Shown here: piece after piece, positions 18,339 to 27,607 of the stretch
Position numbering within the stretch: the stretch's first letter is position 1
Layout: each line of letters begins with the position of its first letter
Source of the DNA: Actinomyces oris
Lineage (GTDB): Bacteria; Actinomycetota; Actinomycetes; Actinomycetales; Actinomycetaceae
Assembly (NCBI RefSeq): GCF_001553935.1
Contig: NZ_CP014232.1
Location: 2,170,001-2,234,000, forward strand
Direction of reading: 5' to 3'
Length of the DNA stretch: 64,000 bases
Made by a program: the position numbers and the translations under genes
The notes under the pieces: generated by a model
What the model saw: only the letters and a program-made list of their open reading frames with translations
Told to the model about the DNA's origin: nothing
Database searches by the model: none

Positions 18339-18566
18339 ATGAGCACTGCATCAGACATCGTCGCCGGTCTCGGCGGCCAGGAGAACATCACCGACCTCGA
18401 GCCCTGCATCACGCGTCTGCGCGTCGAGGTAGCCGACCAGACGAAGGTGGATGAGGAGGCGCTGCGAGCGGCCGGCGCCTTCGGCGTGGTGCGTTCGGGC
18501 CGCGTCGTCCAGGTCGTCGTGGGGCCCACGGCGGACAGCCTCGCCTCGGAGATCGCAGCGCTCTGA
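18339..18566 (+). CDS. PTS EIIB component, glucose family (orphan copy)
   Basis: A free-standing 75-residue IIB domain. The phosphocysteine is Cys23 in LEPCITRLR. It accepts phosphate from IIA and passes it to sugar bound by IIC. An AAGGAG site precedes the ATG. It resembles the IIB protein encoded at 21818-22048 over its full length, so the window holds two IIB genes but only one IIC and one IIA. It lies divergent from ptsI and has its own terminator. Confidence 0.88.
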   Translation: MSTASDIVAGLGGQENITDLEPCITRLRVEVADQTKVDEEALRAAGAFGVVRSGRVVQVVVGPTADSLASEIAAL

Positions 18567-18599
18567 ACTGATCGCCCCGTTCCCGGAGGGTCTGCGCAC

Positions 18600-18637
18600 C
18601 CGCCCGGCTCCAGCACCTGCAACGCGGAGCCGGGCGG
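18600..18637 (+). terminator. Terminator of the orphan IIB gene
   Basis: A 12-base perfect GC-rich stem (18600-18611 with 18626-18637) lies 33 bases after the stop and is followed by CCTGCCTTTCC. The rest of the gap to malQ (18646-18999) holds no recognisable gene. Confidence 0.65.
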
Positions 18638-18999
18638 CCTGCCTTTCCCCGCACAGCGGTGGGCGCATGTCGGGACGTGTGACCCGATCTCGCCGTCCGC
18701 TCCGCTGATCGCCGACCGGTTGCGCGTTCCTGGGCACATGGTCCCGGGCGACTCAACGGCAGTGGCGCCATTGCGCGGCTTCACGGTGAAACAGTTGCAG
18801 CAAAACGTCAGGAGACACGGTGCGGCGGGTGCACAACCCTCCACCGCTAGGGCACACTTGGACACTGCTAGTCCTGCTAGCGCCCGCATCCCGATCCGAC
18901 CCATCCATCCCCAGGGGTGATGGCGGAGCGCAACCCTGCTCCACGCCCGCTCCATGGCGCTCCATCGCACATCTGCTCACGCAAGGCGGACCCACGCAC

Positions 19000-21212
19000 A
19001 TGAACGAGTTCAACGACGGCCTGTTACCTGCTTCCGAGAGCCTCAAGCAACTGGCTGAGGCCTACGGTGTCTCCACCGAGTACTGGGACTATCACGGCAA
19101 CCTTGCCTCACCCTCAAGCGCTACTCTCAGGGCCGTGCTGGCCGCATTAGGGGTGAGCATCAACTCCGAGGAGGAGATCGGGCGCGCTCTGCGAGAGGTC
19201 GAGGACGCCCCCTGGCGGCAGGCGCTTGCCCCCACGGTCGTCACGCGCGGCGGGGTGGAGTCGACCGTCCCCGTCTACGTACCCGACGGCGCCAAGATGC
19301 GGGTGCGCGTCGAGCTCGAGAACGGGGACGTCCGTGAGCTGACTCAGACTGAGGACTGGACCGTGCCCCGTGAGGTGGACGGCGTCAAGCGCGGCCGTGC
19401 CTCCTTCATCCTCGGAGCCGATCTGCCCCTGGGATGGCACCGGATCATCGCCGAGGTCAGCCCCGGCTCCACGGACCAGGCCGCCCCGCAGGGGGCTCAT
19501 GCCGCGCCGCCCGCCGACGGCGAGGCGGAGACCATCACCGTGACCTCGGCGCTGGCGGTCACCCCCAACCATCTCGATCTGCCCGAGTCTCTCGGAGACC
19601 GGGGCTGGGGGTTATGGCCCAGCTGTACTCGACCCGCTCGCGCGGGTCGTGGGGGACCGGTGACACCGACGATCTCACTGAGCTCGCCGCCTTCTTGGGG
19701 GACCAGGGAGCCGACTTCCTGCTCATCAACCCGCTGCACGCGGCTGAGCCGGTGGCGCCGATGACCCACTCGCCCTACCTGCCGGTGACACGCCGCTTCG
19801 TCAACCCCCTCTACATCCGGCCGGAGAACATCCCTGAGGTGGCCCGTCTGTCCGGCCCCAAGCGCTCGCTGGTGCAGTGGGCCTTCGAAGAGGTCAAGGA
19901 CAGTGACCTCAGCGCCGAGCCGATCGACCGCGACGCGGTGTGGAAGGCCAAGCGCGAGGCCCTCGAGGTCATCTTCGCCGCCGGTCGCTCCTACTCCCGC
20001 CAGCGAGACTTCGAGCGCTTCCGGGCCGAGCAGGGCGAGGGGCTGGAGCGCTTTGCCCTGTGGAGCGCGCTGGTGGAGAAGCACGGGTCCTTGGAGAACT
20101 GGCCCGCCACGCTGCGGGAGGCGGACTCCGCTTACGTCGCCAACGAGGCGCACCAGCTGGCCGAGCGCATCGACTTCTTCGCCTGGCTGCAGTGGATCGT
20201 CGACGAGCAGCTGGCTCGCGCGCAGGCCGAGGCCCTGGCCTCGGGGATGGCCCTGGGCATCATGGACGACCTCGCCGTCGGAGTCCATTCCCAGGGGGCG
20301 GACGTGTGGTCCAACCCGGAGGCCTTCGCCTCCGGAGTCACCGTGGGGGCTCCGCCGGACATGTACAACCAGCAGGGCCAGAACTGGTCCCAGCCGCCGT
20401 GGAACCCCGAGTACCTGGCGCGCAGCGCCTACGCCCCTCTGCGTGACATGGTGCGCACGGTCCTGCGTCACGCCGGCGCACTGCGCGTGGACCACATCAT
20501 CGGCCTGTTCCGCCTGTGGTGGATCCCCGAGGGCATGGGGGCGGACCACGGCGCTTACGTGCGCTACGACCACGAGGCCATGCTCGGCGTCGTCCTGCTG
20601 GAGGCTCACCGGGCCGGCGCTGTGGTCATCGGTGAGGACCTGGGGACCGTGGAGCCCTGGGCGCGCGACTATCTGGCCAGCCGTGGTGTGCTGGGAACCA
20701 GTGTCCTGTGGTTCGAGAAGCAGCACGACGGCTGGCCACTCCAGCCCCAGGACTACCGCAGGCTCGCCCTGTCCACGGTCAACACCCACGATCTTCCTCC
20801 GACTGCCGGCTACCTGGCTGACGAGCACGTCGATCTGCGTGAGCGCCTGGGCCTGCTCACCGAGCCGGTCGAGCAGGTGCGTGCCGAGGCGCGCATCGAA
20901 CGCGACCGGATGACCTCCCGGTTGCGCGAGCACGGTCTGTTGGGGGATGCCCCCACCGAGCGTCAGGTCGTTGAGGCCCTGCACCGCTACGTGGTGCGCA
21001 CCCCCTCGGTGCTGGTCGGCGTCGCCCTGGTCGACGGCGTGGGGGAGCGGCGCGCTCAGAACCAGCCGGGCACCGACCAGGAGTACCCCAACTGGCGGAT
21101 TCCTCTGGCCGACGGCGCGGGAGAGGTCGTGTTGGTGGACGACCTGCCCGAGAACGCGCGCCTGGGCAGCCTGCTGAGCGTCGTGCGCGACGAGATGGCT
21201 TCTCGGGACTGA
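19000..21212 (+). CDS. malQ: 4-alpha-glucanotransferase MalQ, with a -1 frameshift
   Basis: MalQ transfers maltodextrin chains between glucans. Two frames make up one gene. The first, from ATG 19000, covers the N-terminal domain up to GDRGWG. From 19611 the -1 frame continues with VMAQLYSTRSRGSWGTGDTDDL and the GH77 core: nucleophile Asp in ALRVDHIIGLFRLWWIP (near residue 498), acid/base Glu in VIGEDLGTVEPW and NTHDLPP. One base is missing in G-run 19607-19611; with six Gs the protein has 737 residues, a normal length. The first frame's ribosome-binding site is weak. The same kind of G-run defect occurs in prfB. Confidence 0.9.
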
Positions 21213-21279
21213 TGCCACCACAGGCTCCGCGCCCACTGGGCTGCAGACGGGCCTGAGGCGGGCGACGTGCTGAGACGCA

Positions 21280-21314
21280 GTGGCCCCGGCCGTCACGATG
21301 ACGGCCGGGGCCAC
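21280..21314. terminator. Bidirectional hairpin between malQ and crr
   Basis: A perfect 16-base stem (21280-21295 with 21299-21314, loop CGA) separates convergent genes and could serve both. Confidence 0.65.
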
Positions 21315-21359
21315 ACATTATGCGGTTGAGGTCCGATGAGACCGGGCCCGCGTTCGGGT

Positions 21360-21821
21360 CTACACCCAGGTCATGAGCGTGTCGCCGGCTGCCATTATGC
21401 GGCCTGGTGATACGGGCTCCAGATCAGTCTCATCACCCTCCAGGGCGATGACGGGGACGATCGGGTTGAGTCCGCCGGCTTCGATCTGAGCCGGTGACCA
21501 GCTGATGACGGGGCTGCCCGCGTCGATGGTGTCTCCCTCACTGGCCAGGAGGGTGAAGCCCTTGCCCCCCAGACTCACGGTGTCGAGCCCCAGATGGACC
21601 AGAACGCTGTGGCCGTCGTCGTTGGTGATGACGTAGGCGTGGGGATGGATCTTCGTGATGGTTCCGCTGATCGGTGCCAGGACGCTGACCTCGCCCCCGT
21701 CAGCGGTGTCCGGGGTGATGGCCACACCAGGGCCGACGATCTTGCCGGAGAAGACGGGGTCGGGAACATCGCTGAGGGCGACGACAACGCCGGATACCGG
21801 CGACTGGACGGTCAGGCTCAC
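21360..21821 (-). CDS. crr: PTS EIIA component, glucose family
   Basis: The 153-residue IIA-Glc-type protein relays phosphate from HPr to IIB. His76 in VLVHLGLDTV is the expected phosphorylation site and an upstream His in KIHPHAYV (His61) is the partner. As in other members, GGEVSVLAPISGT opens the beta-sandwich. The start overlaps the stop of the upstream IIB gene by 4 bases, so both are translationally coupled. Confidence 0.92.
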   Translation of the reverse strand: MSLTVQSPVSGVVVALSDVPDPVFSGKIVGPGVAITPDTADGGEVSVLAPISGTITKIHPHAYVITNDDGHSVLVHLGLDTVSLGGKGFTLLASEGDTIDAGSPVISWSPAQIEAGGLNPIVPVIALEGDETDLEPVSPGRIMAAGDTLMTWV

Positions 21822-22048
21822 CGCAGGTCCTCGATGTCCTCCGCGATGGTGTCCGCGTTGGGGCCGACCACGACCTGCACGATGTCGCCGAGCTTGACGA
21901 CACCGTGTGCTCCCGCGGTCTTCAGGGCCGGCTCGTCCACGAGGGAACCGTCCTCCAGCTCGCAGCGCAGCCGCGTGATGCAGGGTTCGATCTCCACGAT
22001 GTTGTCGAATCCTCCGAGGGCGTCGACGATGCTCTGTGCCTGAGACAT
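21818..22048 (-). CDS. PTS EIIB component, glucose/GlcNAc family
   Basis: A 76-residue free-standing IIB domain with phosphocysteine Cys23 in IEPCITRLR. CAGGAGGA lies upstream of the ATG. It forms a two-gene operon with the IIA gene and lies next to the HutC-type regulator gene. A DasR-like site in its upstream region suggests control by amino-sugar-responsive repression. With the IIC gene at 23246 it would complete a split GlcNAc- or glucose-type permease. Confidence 0.9.
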   Translation of the reverse strand: MSQAQSIVDALGGFDNIVEIEPCITRLRCELEDGSLVDEPALKTAGAHGVVKLGDIVQVVVGPNADTIAEDIEDLR

Positions 22049-22165
22049 GGGTTCCTCCTGGGTCTGCCCGGGTGCTTGCCGGGCTCAGTGGGTGATGGTG
22101 CCGAGATGAGGCGTCAGGACATGGGCAGGTGCAGTCAGGTGCGGCACCTTCGCCGGTACCGGACT

Positions 22166-22181
22166 AATGGTCCATACCAGT
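22166..22181. promoter_or_regulatory. DasR/NagR-like operator upstream of the IIB-IIA operon
   Basis: AATGGTCCATACCAGT is nearly palindromic, and its reverse complement fits the dre-type pattern ACTGGT-N4-ACCAxT bound by DasR, a HutC-type GntR repressor. GTACCCCATGGTAC, a second palindrome, adjoins it (22180-22193). The regulator gene follows directly. Confidence 0.6.
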
Positions 22182-22235
22182 ACCCCATGGTACAGGCCGC
22201 CCGGAGGTTGTCTAGTACCGACCTGGGTCAGCCCC

Positions 22236-22985
22236 TCAAGACGACGAGCGGTCCGGGCGGAAGGCGGGTTTGGGGGCGGCCACCGGGACCCACAGGGTGT
22301 AACGGTCGGCGCGGAACAAGGTGCGCGAGTAGTCGATGGCGCAGTGCTCATGGAAAGTGCGCCGAGTGATGTCCAGGGTCGGGGCGCCCTCCTGGACGGA
22401 GAGCAGCGCTGCCTCCTGGGCCGTGGCCGCATGGGCCTCGATCATGTCTTCGCCCCACTGCGGCGCCAGGTCGGCCTGGGTCAGCTCGGCGTAGACCGAG
22501 AAGTTCGGGCTGGTGCGCAGCAGGTTGGGCAGAAGCGCAGCGGGAATCCAGTTCTCCTCGATCGCCATGGGGATGGCGTTGGCGGTCAGCAGGCGACGCA
22601 GGTGGTGGACCTCGACCCCGGCCTCGAGCTCGAGCGCCTCCGCCACGGTCTCATCGGAGGCGATGGTCTCGGCCTGCAGCATGACGACACCTGGCTCCAT
22701 CCCGCGGCGCCGCATCTCCTGGGTGAAGGAGGTCAGCCGAACCTGCAGGTCAAGCTTGGGAGGCGCCACGAAGGTTCCCTTGCCCTGGTGGCGCTCCAGG
22801 ACGCCGTCGACGACGAGGGTGTCGATGGCCTGACGCACGGTCATGCGGGAGACCTCAAACTGCTCGCACAGCTCGCGCTCAGAGGGCACCGGACTGCCGT
22901 TGGCGAGCCCGTTCCTGACCAGGTCCAGCAGGTGATTGCGCACGATGACGTACTTTGCCGGCTTCTTACCTGCGTTCTTGGGCAT
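22236..22985 (-). CDS. GntR/HutC-family regulator (DasR/NagR-like)
   Basis: The 249-residue protein has an N-terminal GntR winged HTH (about residues 10-75) with PSERELCEQFEVSRMTVRQAIDTLV and a C-terminal UTRA effector domain, which in DasR and NagR binds phosphorylated amino sugars. The start at ATG 22985 is preceded by GGGGAG. Two DasR-like sites flank it, one before the IIB-IIA operon and one before the IIC gene, so it probably represses both halves of the PTS. Direct proof of ligand is not possible from sequence. Confidence 0.87.
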   Translation of the reverse strand: MPKNAGKKPAKYVIVRNHLLDLVRNGLANGSPVPSERELCEQFEVSRMTVRQAIDTLVVDGVLERHQGKGTFVAPPKLDLQVRLTSFTQEMRRRGMEPGVVMLQAETIASDETVAEALELEAGVEVHHLRRLLTANAIPMAIEENWIPAALLPNLLRTSPNFSVYAELTQADLAPQWGEDMIEAHAATAQEAALLSVQEGAPTLDITRRTFHEHCAIDYSRTLFRADRYTLWVPVAAPKPAFRPDRSSS

Positions 22986-23140
22986 GGGACTCCCCTGGTT
23001 GACAGCGGGTGGAGGCGGCCAGGAGAAGGGGCGTGCCTGCGACCGCTGCTTCCGTTCCGTCGTATCGATTTTCATATCATTATGGCCGACGAGTGCGTCG
23101 CTCGCTTGACATTGAAGGTTCTATCGGTTTCTCTGGTGGC

Positions 23141-23156
23141 ACTGGTCCAGACGTGT
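23141..23156. promoter_or_regulatory. DasR-like operator upstream of the PTS IIC gene
   Basis: ACTGGTCCAGACGTGT matches the dre consensus ACTGGTCTAGACCACT at 13 of 16 positions. It lies about 90 bases before the IIC start, in the gap shared with the divergent GntR gene. Confidence 0.6.
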
Positions 23157-23245
23157 TCGGTGTCGATCCGTCCCGACTACCACCGTCACGGTGGCTATCT
23201 CTGACGCGGCAGTGCTGCCGCGCGATCCTGAACTGGAGAACACTC

Positions 23246-24694
23246 ATGTCAGACAAGAAGAAGACGGGCGGCGCCTTCGCCCTTGCTCAGCGTCTGGGGA
23301 GATCCCTGATGCTGCCCATTGCCACGCTCCCGGCAGCGGGTCTGCTGCTGCGTCTGGGGCAGGCGGACATGCTGGGGGCCGAGGGACTGGCCGCGAAGGC
23401 GTCCTGGTTGCAGCCCGTCGCAGACATCTTCAGCGCGGCCGGTGGGGCGGTCTTCGACAACCTGCCCCTCATCTTCGCCGTCGGCGTCGCCGTGGGTTTC
23501 GCCAAGAAGGCTGACGGCTCCACCGGGGTGGCCGCACTGTTCGGCTTCCTCGTCTACCGGGCAGTCACCTGGACCATGTCGCCCATCATCATGGGCGAGC
23601 CCGCCCCCCTGAGCAAGGAGGCCCTGGACTGCCTCCACTCCTTCGATCCCGCCACGGGGAAGATCGCACAGGTTGGCCCCTGGAATCAGGGAGTCAAGTT
23701 CTGTGACATCCCCACCCAGACGCCCATCAACTACGGGGTTCTCGGCGGTATCGTCATCGGCGTCGTCGCCGCCCTGCTGTGGCAGCGCTACTACCGCGTC
23801 AAGCTGCCCGACTGGCTGGCCTTCTTCGGTGGACGCCGCTTCGTCCCCATCGTCACCTCCGGTGCCGCGCTGGTCATCGCCTTGATCATGTCGGCGCTCT
23901 ACCCGGCCTTCAACTGGCTCATCAACGAGCAGCTCGGCGGCTGGCTCATCAACGCCGGAAACTCCAAGGGCATCGCCGGCGCCCTGGCGGTCTTCGTCTT
24001 CGGTACCGTCAACCGCCTGCTCATCCCCTTCGGCCTGCACCACCTGCTCAACTCCGTGCCCTGGTTCCAGCTCGGCTCCTGCCAGACGGCCTCCGGGGAC
24101 ACGGCGCACGGTGACATCACCTGCTTCTTCCAGGGCGTGGACGGCTCGAACTCCTGGACCGGGGGCTTCACGACCGGCTTCTTCCCGATCATGATGTTCG
24201 CGCTGCCCGCCGCCGCCCTGGCCATCTGGCACACGGCCAAGCCTGCCAAGCGCAAGGCGACCGGCGCCCTCATGATCTCTGTGGCACTGACCGCTTTCAT
24301 CACCGGTATCACTGAGCCCCTCGAGTACGCCTTCGCCTACGTGGCCTTCCCGATCTACGCCGTCCACGCGGTGCTGACCGGCTCCTCCCTGGCCATCGCC
24401 AACCTCCTGGGCGCCAAGGACGGCTTCGCCTTCTCCGCCGGGGCGATCGACTACCTGCTCAACTTCGGCAAGTCCGCCGAACTCTCCGGTGGTGTGGTCC
24501 GCGGACCGCTCATGATCATCGTCATGGGGCTGGTCTACGCCGTCATCTACTACTTCCTCTTCAGGTTCCTCATCGTCAAGTTCGACTTCAAGACCCCTGG
24601 GCGCGAGGACGACGACGTCGATGCCTTCGCTGCCGCGCAGGCCGCTGCCGCCAAGTCCACGGGCAAGAAGGCTGCGGAGTCAACCCGGCGCTGA
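23246..24694 (+). CDS. PTS EIIC permease, glucose/N-acetylglucosamine family
   Basis: A 482-residue polytopic permease of the glucose superfamily. About ten membrane helices follow a short polar N-terminus with RSLMLPIATLPAAGLLLRLG. Substrate-site motifs are GLHHLLNSVPW and the conserved GITEPLEYAFAYVAFPIY. No fused IIB or IIA domain is present; those functions are encoded separately nearby, as in the actinobacterial NagE2/NagF/Crr arrangement. GlcNAc is favoured over glucose because of the HutC-type regulator and DasR-like site, but sequence alone does not settle it. The C-terminus is an Ala/Lys-rich cytoplasmic tail. Confidence 0.9.
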   Translation: MSDKKKTGGAFALAQRLGRSLMLPIATLPAAGLLLRLGQADMLGAEGLAAKASWLQPVADIFSAAGGAVFDNLPLIFAVGVAVGFAKKADGSTGVAALFGFLVYRAVTWTMSPIIMGEPAPLSKEALDCLHSFDPATGKIAQVGPWNQGVKFCDIPTQTPINYGVLGGIVIGVVAALLWQRYYRVKLPDWLAFFGGRRFVPIVTSGAALVIALIMSALYPAFNWLINEQLGGWLINAGNSKGIAGALAVFVFGTVNRLLIPFGLHHLLNSVPWFQLGSCQTASGDTAHGDITCFFQGVDGSNSWTGGFTTGFFPIMMFALPAAALAIWHTAKPAKRKATGALMISVALTAFITGITEPLEYAFAYVAFPIYAVHAVLTGSSLAIANLLGAKDGFAFSAGAIDYLLNFGKSAELSGGVVRGPLMIIVMGLVYAVIYYFLFRFLIVKFDFKTPGREDDDVDAFAAAQAAAAKSTGKKAAESTRR

Positions 24695-24735
24695 GCGATA
24701 CGGGTGCCGGGATGTCGGGGCCGGCACCACACGAT

Positions 24736-24768
24736 CTGGGGCCGAGCGCATCATGCGCTCGGCCCCAG
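24736..24768. terminator. Bidirectional hairpin between the IIC gene and pepN
   Basis: A perfect 15-base stem (24736-24750 with 24754-24768, loop TCA) lies between convergent genes. Confidence 0.7.
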
Positions 24769-24814
24769 ACCATTGCCTCCTCTCGAGCCCGCTCCGGGCC
24801 GGAGGGTGACGCGG

Positions 24815-27415
24815 TTACTGCTGGCTCTGGCTCTCGGCGGCCTGCGCCCTGGCCACGCGCAGCGTGTCATCGAGGTTCTCGCGCACGATCCGTCGCAGTG
24901 CGGCCGGTGCCTGGTCGTGGGACTCCAACCAGCCCGTCAGGGCGGCGGCTGGGTCGTCAGCGCCCTTGAGGCCCACCGTGACGCACGACCACAGGCCCGT
25001 CAGCAGGTTCTCGGCCATGTGGAAGGTGCGGGAGGACCACACGGAGTCGATGGCCTCCACATATGCCCCCACGAAGGGAGCCAGCAGCTCGGGGTGGCGC
25101 TCGACATTGGTCAGGCCCCGCAGGACGCGCACCTGGGTCTCGTTGGGCATAGCGGCATCGCCGATGAGGGCCCGCCAGGTGTCCTGCTTCGCCTCCGGGG
25201 TCGGGATCGATGCCCGGGCCTCCGCAGCGCGCTCACGCCCCGTGGTTGTGCGGTCCCGGGCCTCCTCGGCACGAATCTGCTCCTCCCCGCTGCGGCCGGC
25301 GGCCACCAGGCCGATCAGCAGGTCCCAGCGCAGGTCCTGGTCGACGTCGAGACCGCCGAGAGTCTGGCTTCCCTCCTCAAGCCCGGCGACGACGTCGAGC
25401 TGTTCATCGGTGACGGCGTGAGCGGCCAGGGCTCTGACCAGCTGGAGCTGCTTGTCGCTGCCGGGCTGGGCCGCCCGCGCCAGCTCCAGTAGCCGGTCGG
25501 CGGTGCCCGGGGCGAGGTCGCGGCGTACGGCCGGGGGCAGGAAACCGGACAGGCAGGTGGTGATGCGTCCCAGCAGCCCCTGGATGACCGAGGAGTGCTC
25601 CTCCACACCCAGCGCCCGCAGGGCCGCGTCAAGGAATCGGGAGGCGGCAAGCTCGCCGTCGCGCACCATGTCCCAGGCCGATGCTAGGACGATCGAGCGC
25701 GGCAGGGACTCGGTGAAGGCCTCGATGTGCTCGAGGCCGAAGGACAGTGAGTCCTCATCGAGGCGGACCTTGGCGTAGGTGAGGTCGTCATCATTGAGGA
25801 CGAGGACATCCGCCCGCTTGGTGCCGACCAGCTCAGGAACCTCGGTCAGCTCACCGTCGACATCGAGCTCGATGCGGTCGGTGCGCTCCAGGCGTGCCTC
25901 GGCTCCCCGGCCGGTCAGGCTGTAGCAGCCGATCGCCACCCGGTGCGGGCGCAGCGAGGCCGGTGAGTCGGCGGGGATCTCCTGGCGGACGGTCGCCTGG
26001 GTGATGAGGCCGTCGGCGTCGGTGGCCAGCTGCGTGCGCAGGGTCGTCACACCGGCCTCCTGGAGCCACAGGCGGGTCCAGGTACTCAAGTCGCGTCCCG
26101 AGACCGCCTCCAGCTCACGGAGCAGGTCGCTCAGCTCGGCGTTGGCGTAGGCGTGCGCCGCCAGGTAGCGCTGGATGCCGGCGAAGAAGTTCTCCCTGCC
26201 CACGTAGCCCACGAGCGCAGCCAGGACTGAGGCCCCCTTGGCGTAGGTGATGCCGTCGAAGTTGACCTCGACGTCGTGCAGGTCATGGATCTCCGCGGCC
26301 ACGGGGTGGGTGGAGCTGAGCTGATCCTGGTTGTAGGCCCACCCCTTCTCCAGGGTCTGGAAGGTCGTCCAGGCCTGGTTCCAACGAGTGATCTCGGCGG
26401 TGGCCAGAGTGGAGGTGTACTCGGCGAAGGACTCGTTGAGCCACAGGTCGTTCCACCAGGTCATGGTGACCATGTCCCCGAACCACATGTGGGCCAGCTC
26501 GTGCAGGATCGTCACGGCGCGCCGCTCCACTCGGGCCTCGACGGGCCTGGAGCGGAAGATGTAGTCGTCGCGGTGGGTGACGCAACCGGCGTTCTCCATC
26601 GCCCCGGCATTGAACTCAGGAACGAAGATCTGGTCGTACTTGGTGAAGGCATAGGGGGTGGCGAACAGATCCTCGTAGTAGGCGAAGCCCCGCTTGGTCA
26701 GGTCCAGGATCTCCTCTGAGTCCATGTACTCGACCAGACTCTTTCGGCAGTAGACCCCCAGTGGCACGGTACGTCCGTCGCCGGCCACATACTCGTCGGT
26801 CACACCGACGTAAGGCCCGGCGACGATGGCCGTGACGTAGGAGCTCATCGGCTCGGTGGGGGCGAAGGCGAAGGTGTGGGCATCCCCTGAACCATCGGCG
26901 GCCTCGGCGGGAGTCGGCTCAGGGGTGGGGGAGTTGGACAGCACCGTCCAGCTCGACGGTGCGGTGACGGTGAAGGTGAAGGAAGCCTTGAGGTCGGGCT
27001 GCTCGAAGACGGCGAAGACCCGCCGGGAGTCGGGGACCTCGAACTGGCTGTAGAGATAGGTTTCGCTGTCGGCCGGGTCGGTGAAGCGGTGCAGCCCCTC
27101 TCCGGTGTGCATGTAGGCGCAGTCGGCGACGACGACGAGCTCATTGTCCGCGGCCAGATCCTTCAGCGCGATGCGTGAGTCCGTGTAGACCTCGGTGGGG
27201 TCAAGAGGGGCCCCGTTGAGGGTAATGGAGTGGACCGTTGGTGCGACGAGGTCTATGAAGGTGGAGGAACCCGGGGTGGCCGTGAAGCGTGCCGTGGTGG
27301 TGGAGCCGAAGACCGTCTCGCCGCGCGTGAGATCGAGGACGACGTCATAGCTCTGGGTCCGTACGGTTGCGCTGCGCTCGGCGGCCTCAAAACGAGTCAG
27401 GTTCTGACCGGGCAT
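24815..27415 (-). CDS. pepN: Aminopeptidase N (M1 family)
   Basis: An 866-residue cytoplasmic zinc aminopeptidase that removes N-terminal residues from peptides. The exopeptidase motif GAMEN lies in EFNAGAMENAGC, and the zinc motif HELAH is at residues 305-309, followed by the third ligand in NESFAEY. The C-terminal helical ERAP1-like domain is complete. The start at ATG 27415 is chosen because AGGAG precedes it; the frame is open further upstream but without a start signal. Confidence 0.94.
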   Translation of the reverse strand: MPGQNLTRFEAAERSATVRTQSYDVVLDLTRGETVFGSTTTARFTATPGSSTFIDLVAPTVHSITLNGAPLDPTEVYTDSRIALKDLAADNELVVVADCAYMHTGEGLHRFTDPADSETYLYSQFEVPDSRRVFAVFEQPDLKASFTFTVTAPSSWTVLSNSPTPEPTPAEAADGSGDAHTFAFAPTEPMSSYVTAIVAGPYVGVTDEYVAGDGRTVPLGVYCRKSLVEYMDSEEILDLTKRGFAYYEDLFATPYAFTKYDQIFVPEFNAGAMENAGCVTHRDDYIFRSRPVEARVERRAVTILHELAHMWFGDMVTMTWWNDLWLNESFAEYTSTLATAEITRWNQAWTTFQTLEKGWAYNQDQLSSTHPVAAEIHDLHDVEVNFDGITYAKGASVLAALVGYVGRENFFAGIQRYLAAHAYANAELSDLLRELEAVSGRDLSTWTRLWLQEAGVTTLRTQLATDADGLITQATVRQEIPADSPASLRPHRVAIGCYSLTGRGAEARLERTDRIELDVDGELTEVPELVGTKRADVLVLNDDDLTYAKVRLDEDSLSFGLEHIEAFTESLPRSIVLASAWDMVRDGELAASRFLDAALRALGVEEHSSVIQGLLGRITTCLSGFLPPAVRRDLAPGTADRLLELARAAQPGSDKQLQLVRALAAHAVTDEQLDVVAGLEEGSQTLGGLDVDQDLRWDLLIGLVAAGRSGEEQIRAEEARDRTTTGRERAAEARASIPTPEAKQDTWRALIGDAAMPNETQVRVLRGLTNVERHPELLAPFVGAYVEAIDSVWSSRTFHMAENLLTGLWSCVTVGLKGADDPAAALTGWLESHDQAPAALRRIVRENLDDTLRVARAQAAESQSQQ

Positions 27416-27515
27416 AAGAACTCCTGTCTGAGAGGGATGCGCTGCCCATGGGGGCGCGCCGGGCGATTGTCTCACCTTCTGATCGACACCGGCAGTGCCT
27501 GGAGCGCCGTACAAC

Positions 27516-27556
27516 GGCTCCGGGGGACGACACGTCATGTGTCGTCCCCCGGAGCC
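27516..27556. terminator. Terminator hairpin after the 549-residue surface protein gene
   Basis: A perfect 18-base stem (27516-27533 with 27539-27556) has a five-base loop. It lies 52 bases beyond the minus-strand surface protein gene and upstream of pepN. Confidence 0.7.
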
Positions 27557-27607
27557 GAGGTTGTTCCCACAGCTTGGGGAACGTCAGCGGATCAGGTCAG
27601 ATGCGGC

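Noticed and set aside
22167..23204. Plus-strand frame opposite the GntR gene
   Set aside because: Shadow frame; the minus strand encodes a clear HTH and UTRA domain.
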